Shown in pieces: positions 54,595 to 58,537 of a DNA stretch of 58,537 bases. The notes below the pieces were generated by a model that was not told the origin of the DNA, made no database searches, and saw only the letters and a list, made by a program, of their open reading frames with translations. Each line of letters starts with the position of its first letter. The first letter of the stretch is position 1. This DNA is from Pseudomonas sp. (GTDB taxonomy: Bacteria; Pseudomonadota; Gammaproteobacteria; Pseudomonadales; Pseudomonadaceae), in NCBI GenBank assembly GCA_022448005.1, contig JAKUTK010000029.1, positions 1-58,537 of the forward strand, written 5' to 3'. Position numbers and translations under genes: made by a program.

Positions 54595-54782
54595 CGTCGG
54601 CATGACGCGCACCCGTCACCGAGCTGGCGGTGAATGCCCGCTGGCTTTTCTCTTGCTGACCATCGGACCATCTGACCGTAGCGGCCGGCTAGCCTGTCGC
54701 CGCGCTGTACAAAGACGCCTCTGCGCGCGTCGAACGGGTTACTCTATGCCACGTTTTTTTCGACTTGCTTGAGGTGTCACCC

Positions 54783-56123
54783 TTGTTTGACCAATTCGCC
54801 CTCCACGAACGCCTGCTCAAGGCGGTCGCCGAACTCAAATTCGTCGAGCCGACCCCGGTGCAGGTGGCAGCCATTCCCCCCGCGTTGGAAGGGCGTGATC
54901 TGCGGGTGACGGCCCAGACCGGCAGCGGCAAGACCGCCGCCTTCGTCCTGCCGATGCTCAATCGGTTGATCGGCGACGCCGTGGTGCGGACCGATGTGCG
55001 TGCGTTGATCCTGCTGCCGACACGTGAGCTGGCTCAGCAAACACTCAAGGAAGTCGAGCGCTTCTCGCAGTTCACCTTCATCAAATCGGCAATGATCACT
55101 GGCGGCGAGGACTTCAAGGTCCAGGCCGCCATTCTGCGCAAGGTGCCGGACATCCTCGTTGGCACACCGGGGCGGATGATCGAACACCTCAATGCCGGCA
55201 CCCTGATCCTCAAGGATGTCGAACTGCTTATCCTTGACGAAGCCGACCGCATGCTCGACATGGGCTTTGCTGAAGACGTACAGCGGCTGGTCGGTGAATG
55301 TGCCAAGCGCCAACAGACATTACTGTTCTCAGCCACCAGCGGCGGGGCGGCGCTGCGCGAAATGAGTGCCGCCGTGCTGCGGGATCCACTGCACCTGCAG
55401 CTCAACCGCGTTAGCGAGCTCAACGAAGGTACGCGCCAGCAGATCATCACGGCCGAAAACACCGAGCACAAAGAAAAACTGGTGCACTGGCTGCTGGCCA
55501 ACGAGACCTACAAGAAAGCCGTGATTTTCACCAACACCCGCATGCAGGCCGACCGTCTGTATGGCCGGTTGGTAGCCGAGGGCGTGAAGGCCTTCGTTCT
55601 GCACGGCGACAAGGATCAGAAAGACCGTAAGCTGGCCATCGACCGGGTCAAGGAAGGCGGGGTCAAGGTGCTGGTGGCTACCGATGTGGCCGCGCGCGGA
55701 TTGGACATCGAAGGCCTGGATCTGGTGATCAACTTCGATATGCCCCGTTCGGGCGACGAGTATGTGCACCGTATTGGCCGCACCGGTCGCGCCGGGGCTG
55801 AAGGACTGGCGATCTCGTTGATCTGCCATAACGACTGGAATCTGATGTCGAGCATCGAGCGCTATCTCAAACAGCGCTTCGAGCGTCGGGTTATCAAAGG
55901 GCTGAAAGGCAGCTACGGCGGCCCGAAGAACCTCAAGGCATCGGGCAAGGCCGCTGGCACCAAGAAGAAAAAAGACGACAAGAAAAAGACTGCTGACAAG
56001 AAAGTCGCAGCCAAGCCGGTAGCCAAGCGTCCGAAAAATGCCAAGCGCGAAGCGCCGGCGTCATCGGTCGTCAGTCAGGACGGGCTCGCCCCTCTACGGC
56101 GTAAAAAGCCCGCCGCAGAGTGA
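54783..56123 (+). CDS. DEAD-box RNA helicase
   Basis: The 446-residue ATP-dependent RNA helicase has the Q motif (FVEPTPVQVAAIP), motif I AQTGSGKT (near residue 46), PTRELA, TPGR, motif II DEAD, SAT, and the C-terminal ARGLD and HRIGRTGRAG. A basic Lys/Ala-rich tail of about 75 residues probably binds RNA. I chose the TTG at 54783 because GAGGTG stands eight bases upstream and the resulting N-terminus FDQFALHERLLKAV fits homologues; GTG 54774 and TTG 54765 are alternatives. It is nearest the RhlE/SrmB-like group; the precise paralogue is not determined. Confidence 0.9.
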   Translation: MFDQFALHERLLKAVAELKFVEPTPVQVAAIPPALEGRDLRVTAQTGSGKTAAFVLPMLNRLIGDAVVRTDVRALILLPTRELAQQTLKEVERFSQFTFIKSAMITGGEDFKVQAAILRKVPDILVGTPGRMIEHLNAGTLILKDVELLILDEADRMLDMGFAEDVQRLVGECAKRQQTLLFSATSGGAALREMSAAVLRDPLHLQLNRVSELNEGTRQQIITAENTEHKEKLVHWLLANETYKKAVIFTNTRMQADRLYGRLVAEGVKAFVLHGDKDQKDRKLAIDRVKEGGVKVLVATDVAARGLDIEGLDLVINFDMPRSGDEYVHRIGRTGRAGAEGLAISLICHNDWNLMSSIERYLKQRFERRVIKGLKGSYGGPKNLKASGKAAGTKKKKDDKKKTADKKVAAKPVAKRPKNAKREAPASSVVSQDGLAPLRRKKPAAE

Positions 56124-56168
56124 TCTGCAACAGCCGGGGCGGCATAACGGCCCTGGCTCGTTCCACCC

Positions 56169-56465
56169 CTATCGCTCTTCTGCCGGTGCGATAGGGGCCT
56201 GCTTCTCCGCCTGCTCCACGTGCTTGATGCGCTTTTCGTAGGCTTCACATTCGCTGCCGAGCTGCTCGGCAGTCTGCTTGATCTCCATATCGCGCAACTC
56301 TTCGTTGATCTTTGCGGCACGCTTCGGATCGCTCTCTGTCAGAGCGTTTACGCGGTCGGCCAGCTGTTTGGCCTTGGCATTGATCTGGTCGGTGGTGCAT
56401 TGGTCGGCGAACACTGGCTGGCTGGCCAGCAGGGCGAGGGTGAACGGGACGATCAGACGTTTCAT
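56169..56465 (-). CDS. Small periplasmic helical protein
   Basis: A 98-residue protein with a signal peptide (MKRLIVPFTLALLASQPVFA) and a mature part that is almost entirely charged helix, with two Cys (DQCTTDQINAKAKQLADRV and LGSECEAYEKRIKHVE) that could pair across a helical hairpin. The C-terminus is Ala/Pro-rich. AAGGAG precedes the ATG at 56465; the upstream open frame is not coding. Function unknown. Confidence 0.78.
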   Translation of the reverse strand: MKRLIVPFTLALLASQPVFADQCTTDQINAKAKQLADRVNALTESDPKRAAKINEELRDMEIKQTAEQLGSECEAYEKRIKHVEQAEKQAPIAPAEER

Positions 56466-56619
56466 GGTGCGCTCCTTATTTAACGATCTATTTGGTGGAT
56501 CGCCACTGGCGCGCTTTAGTTCAGCCTGTTGCGGTTGCGCTGGATCGAACCATGACGCGGCAGATGGGGTCCGAATAGCGATGGCCGCCTCCCCGAAGCG
56601 GCGCAACAGGAGAACGGAC

Positions 56620-57000
56620 ATGACCTACGACTGGGACTTGATGCTACGCCTGCTGCGCGAAGCGCAGAAATCCGAGAACGAGAGCTTCACGCCACGTCAG
56701 TACGCTGACGAGCATGCCCTGGCGGCGGAAGAGGCTGGTCAGCCGATGCCCAACATGGATTCCCTAAAGGCCGAAGCGCAGAACTACGAGAGCCTGCTAT
56801 TCGAGGGTGGTTACATGGTGGCCCGTCCGGAGGAGGAGGGTGGCAATGGCGAGAATTTCGTGCTCACTGATCGCGGTGTACGCCTGATGGAGATGCTCGA
56901 GGGTGGCGCGGGTCGAACCGAGAACCGTCGCCGTCTTGATGAAAAAGGTGAGGCGGCGTTGGTCCCGGAAGTATTCGACGACGTCGCGACGGCAGGCTAG
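56620..57000 (+). CDS. Small cytoplasmic protein, possible winged helix
   Basis: A 126-residue acidic protein preceded by AGGAGAAC. YDWDLMLRLLREAQKSEN, then NYESLLFEGGYMVARPEEE, FVLTDRGVRLMEML has the order helix, helix, wing-like hairpin and LT-x-RG, reminiscent of winged-helix domains of the DUF2513 kind, but this is only a resemblance. No partner gene is evident. It converges with the GH5 gene across a hairpin at 57013. Confidence 0.7.
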   Translation: MTYDWDLMLRLLREAQKSENESFTPRQYADEHALAAEEAGQPMPNMDSLKAEAQNYESLLFEGGYMVARPEEEGGNGENFVLTDRGVRLMEMLEGGAGRTENRRRLDEKGEAALVPEVFDDVATAG

Positions 57001-57012
57001 TACAGTATCGAA

Positions 57013-57036
57013 GACGCCCCGCAAAGGCGGGGCGTC
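57013..57036. terminator. Hairpin between two convergent genes
   Basis: GACGCCCCGC and GCGGGGCGTC form a perfect 10-bp stem with an AAAG loop in the 45-bp gap between the convergent genes. There is no clear T run on either side, so it is a shared but weak terminator. Confidence 0.6.
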
Positions 57037-57045
57037 CGTCGTGCA

Positions 57046-58537
57046 TTACCGCAGCGGGCCAACGGCCCCGCAGGATTTGTTCGCTGCGTGCTTCTGCAAG
57101 ATGGGCAGCTGGGGACGCGGTTTGCCGCTTTTCACGTCCAGTGACAGCGCGTAGTTGCCCCACCAGGGACCGGCCGCCCAGTAGGTGCTCGGAATGCAAT
57201 GCTGGCCCAAGTACTTGAGCATGTTGTCCATGGCGACCACGGCCGAGGGAGAGAAGTCTGGCGCCCCGTGCTCACCAATGAAACCGCGCAGGCGATACTT
57301 TTTCAGCCACTCGACAAAGGGCTTTGCACGCACCACGCCAATCATAGGGTCGTACTTCTCGTAGCGGTTGGTGTAGTAGCCCGAGTAATCCTTGTCGAAG
57401 TAGAGGTGAGCTTCGAACATCAGATTGTTGTTTGGATCGCGCATCCACGCGTCCTTAACCAGCCGGGTATTGTAAGACGGCCAGTGGAATGCGCTGGACC
57501 AGCGATCACCGGCGATGACTACCCACTTTTCAGCATCGATACTGCGGATGCTTTTTGCCGCTGCCAGCGCGGCGGTTGGCCACTTGCCGTTGGTGGTGTG
57601 TGGCTCGTTCATCAAGCCATAGCCATAAACGGCCGGATGGCTGGCAACCTTTTGCGCAATACGTCGCCAAACATCGGCAAACGCGCTCACCGGCACCTCA
57701 TTAGACCCGATCTTTTTGCCGTGATAGCGGTAGTAGTTATGCATGTCGAGGATGACCCGCATGTTGTATTTCTTCGCATGGTCGAGCGTTGTCAGCATGC
57801 GGCGGAGTTCGACGCTGTTCAGCTCGCCGTTGAGTCTTGGCTGAATTCGCTCCCAACGAAAAGGCAGGCGGACCAGTTTCAGGTTGCGCTCGGCGTAACG
57901 CTTGAAGTCGGCTTCGCCCGGGTAGATGTACTGCTTCAAGTACACCCCGGGAAGCGCGACATCTGCCCCGAACTCTGCCCCGGCTAAATTGATCCCGACC
58001 AGGTTGATCGGGTTTGCCGGCGCTGCGTTTCCTGCCGCTGGCGTACTGCCGACGCTGGGGCTTGTATTACTGAAGCCGGTGCTGCTGACCGAGAGGGTGC
58101 GGGGATAGCCCACCGCCTTGCCGTTGATGGGCCCGCCGTCGACCATGACGGTCATGTTGCCGCCGGAGTAGTAGATCAGCTTGATGGTGCGCACCTGGCC
58201 ATCGAAGAAACGAATTTTGGCGCCCTTGTGGAAGGCCGCCTTGTTCTCCGCCGTCGCCTTGACCGAGACGCCGACGAACTTGCTGGTGTTGTAAACACCG
58301 TTGACGAAATCGCCGCCGTTAAAGGCGTTGAGTGCGGTCGTCATGGAGGAGCCGGCCGCAGGCTGGCTAACGACCGGCTCTGGCGCCGGAGCAGCGGGCT
58401 TGCTTGGAGCAATTGGCGAAGCCGGAGCACTGCTGCTGGTGGCCGAGAACAGCTTGTTCGGGTAGCCGAGTTTGCCGTTCAGCGCCGCGCCCGAAAGCAT
58501 CACGCTCATGTTTTTGCCGGACACATACAAGGCGTTG
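57046..58537 (-). CDS. GH5-family glycoside hydrolase with repeated N-terminal modules, 5' end missing
   Basis: The frame is open to the window edge, so the N-terminus is missing. The C-terminal two thirds are a glycoside hydrolase family 5 barrel: LVRLPFRWERIQP, VILDMHNYYRYHG, the acid/base Glu in YGYGLMNEPH (codon at 57604-57606) and the nucleophile Glu in LRGFIGEHGAP (codon at 57271-57273). Before it lie two copies of a short module (MSVMLSGAALNGKLGYPNKL at the edge and MTVMVDGGPINGKAVGYPRT at about 58080-58180) joined by Ser/Ala/Pro-rich linkers. It is probably an exported cellulase-like enzyme; its substrate is not clear. Confidence 0.88.
   Translation of the reverse strand, partial: NALYVSGKNMSVMLSGAALNGKLGYPNKLFSATSSSAPASPIAPSKPAAPAPEPVVSQPAAGSSMTTALNAFNGGDFVNGVYNTSKFVGVSVKATAENKAAFHKGAKIRFFDGQVRTIKLIYYSGGNMTVMVDGGPINGKAVGYPRTLSVSSTGFSNTSPSVGSTPAAGNAAPANPINLVGINLAGAEFGADVALPGVYLKQYIYPGEADFKRYAERNLKLVRLPFRWERIQPRLNGELNSVELRRMLTTLDHAKKYNMRVILDMHNYYRYHGKKIGSNEVPVSAFADVWRRIAQKVASHPAVYGYGLMNEPHTTNGKWPTAALAAAKSIRSIDAEKWVVIAGDRWSSAFHWPSYNTRLVKDAWMRDPNNNLMFEAHLYFDKDYSGYYTNRYEKYDPMIGVVRAKPFVEWLKKYRLRGFIGEHGAPDFSPSAVVAMDNMLKYLGQHCIPSTYWAAGPWWGNYALSLDVKSGKPRPQLPILQKHAANKSCGAVGPLR

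Overview
The window is GC-rich gammaproteobacterial DNA of the Pseudomonas / Stutzerimonas type. Evidence for this: the purine-degradation gene order (ureide genes, permeases, GntR regulator, guaD-xdhCBA) is the one I know from pseudomonads such as P. aeruginosa PA1513-PA1524; GTAGGAGCGAGC-type REP elements sit between genes; the braCDEFG transporter and protein sequences are pseudomonad-like. I cannot fix the species. No rRNA, tRNA, CRISPR, transposase or phage gene was seen, so this looks like chromosome.

Region 1 (1-27.8 kb) is a nearly complete purine catabolic island. Uptake: a Tsx-like outer-membrane channel, two NCS2 permeases and one AzgA-type permease. Conversion: guanine deaminase, xanthine dehydrogenase (xdhABC), the membrane-bound cytochrome c urate oxidase PuuD, HIU hydrolase, OHCU decarboxylase, allantoinase PuuE, allantoicase and ureidoglycolate lyase, giving glyoxylate and urea. 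An FCD-type GntR regulator lies in the middle. Its probable operator, TTGTRYACAA, occurs at five promoters. A second palindrome, TGAC-N6-GTCA, marks the xdh and azgA promoters. Inserted genes are a KefC-like antiporter, a LysE-family exporter, and a zinc/manganese ABC transporter with a Zur-box-like dyad. The region ends with a Ca2+/H+ antiporter, a nucleoside 2-deoxyribosyltransferase homologue and an 8-oxoguanine deaminase homologue.

Region 2 (28-33.6 kb) is the branched-chain amino-acid ABC transporter braC-braDEFG on the minus strand, with a terminator-like hairpin after braC, followed by a divergent DUF2288-type gene.

Region 3 (33.7-40.2 kb) is a complete N-type ATP synthase operon, atpDCQRBEFAG, with overlapping genes, a b-delta fusion subunit and a two-carboxylate c subunit. 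It is followed on the opposite strand (40.2-43.6 kb) by a PhnD/PhnC/PhnE-type ABC transporter that may carry selenate or phosphonate; its last gene appears to use a CTG start.

Region 4 (43.8-46.6 kb) holds three tandem paralogous small genes of a family I do not recognise, a perfect CRP/Vfr-type palindrome before the third, and a protealysin-like M4 metalloprotease with its emfourin-type inhibitor.

Region 5 (46.6-58.5 kb) contains glxR-hyi (glyoxylate-side metabolism), an MFS transporter, a short Hsp70 (YegD type), a CHAD protein, a helical ferritin-like protein, a periplasmic cyclophilin, a LysR regulator, three small unknown genes, a DEAD-box helicase, and a GH5 glycosidase cut by the window edge.

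Non-ATG starts are frequent (GTG for puuE, puuD, azgA-type, atpD, atpC, atpG; TTG for xdhA, atpE and the helicase). Coordinates below use the start best supported by a ribosome-binding site, by gene overlap or by remembered family N-termini.
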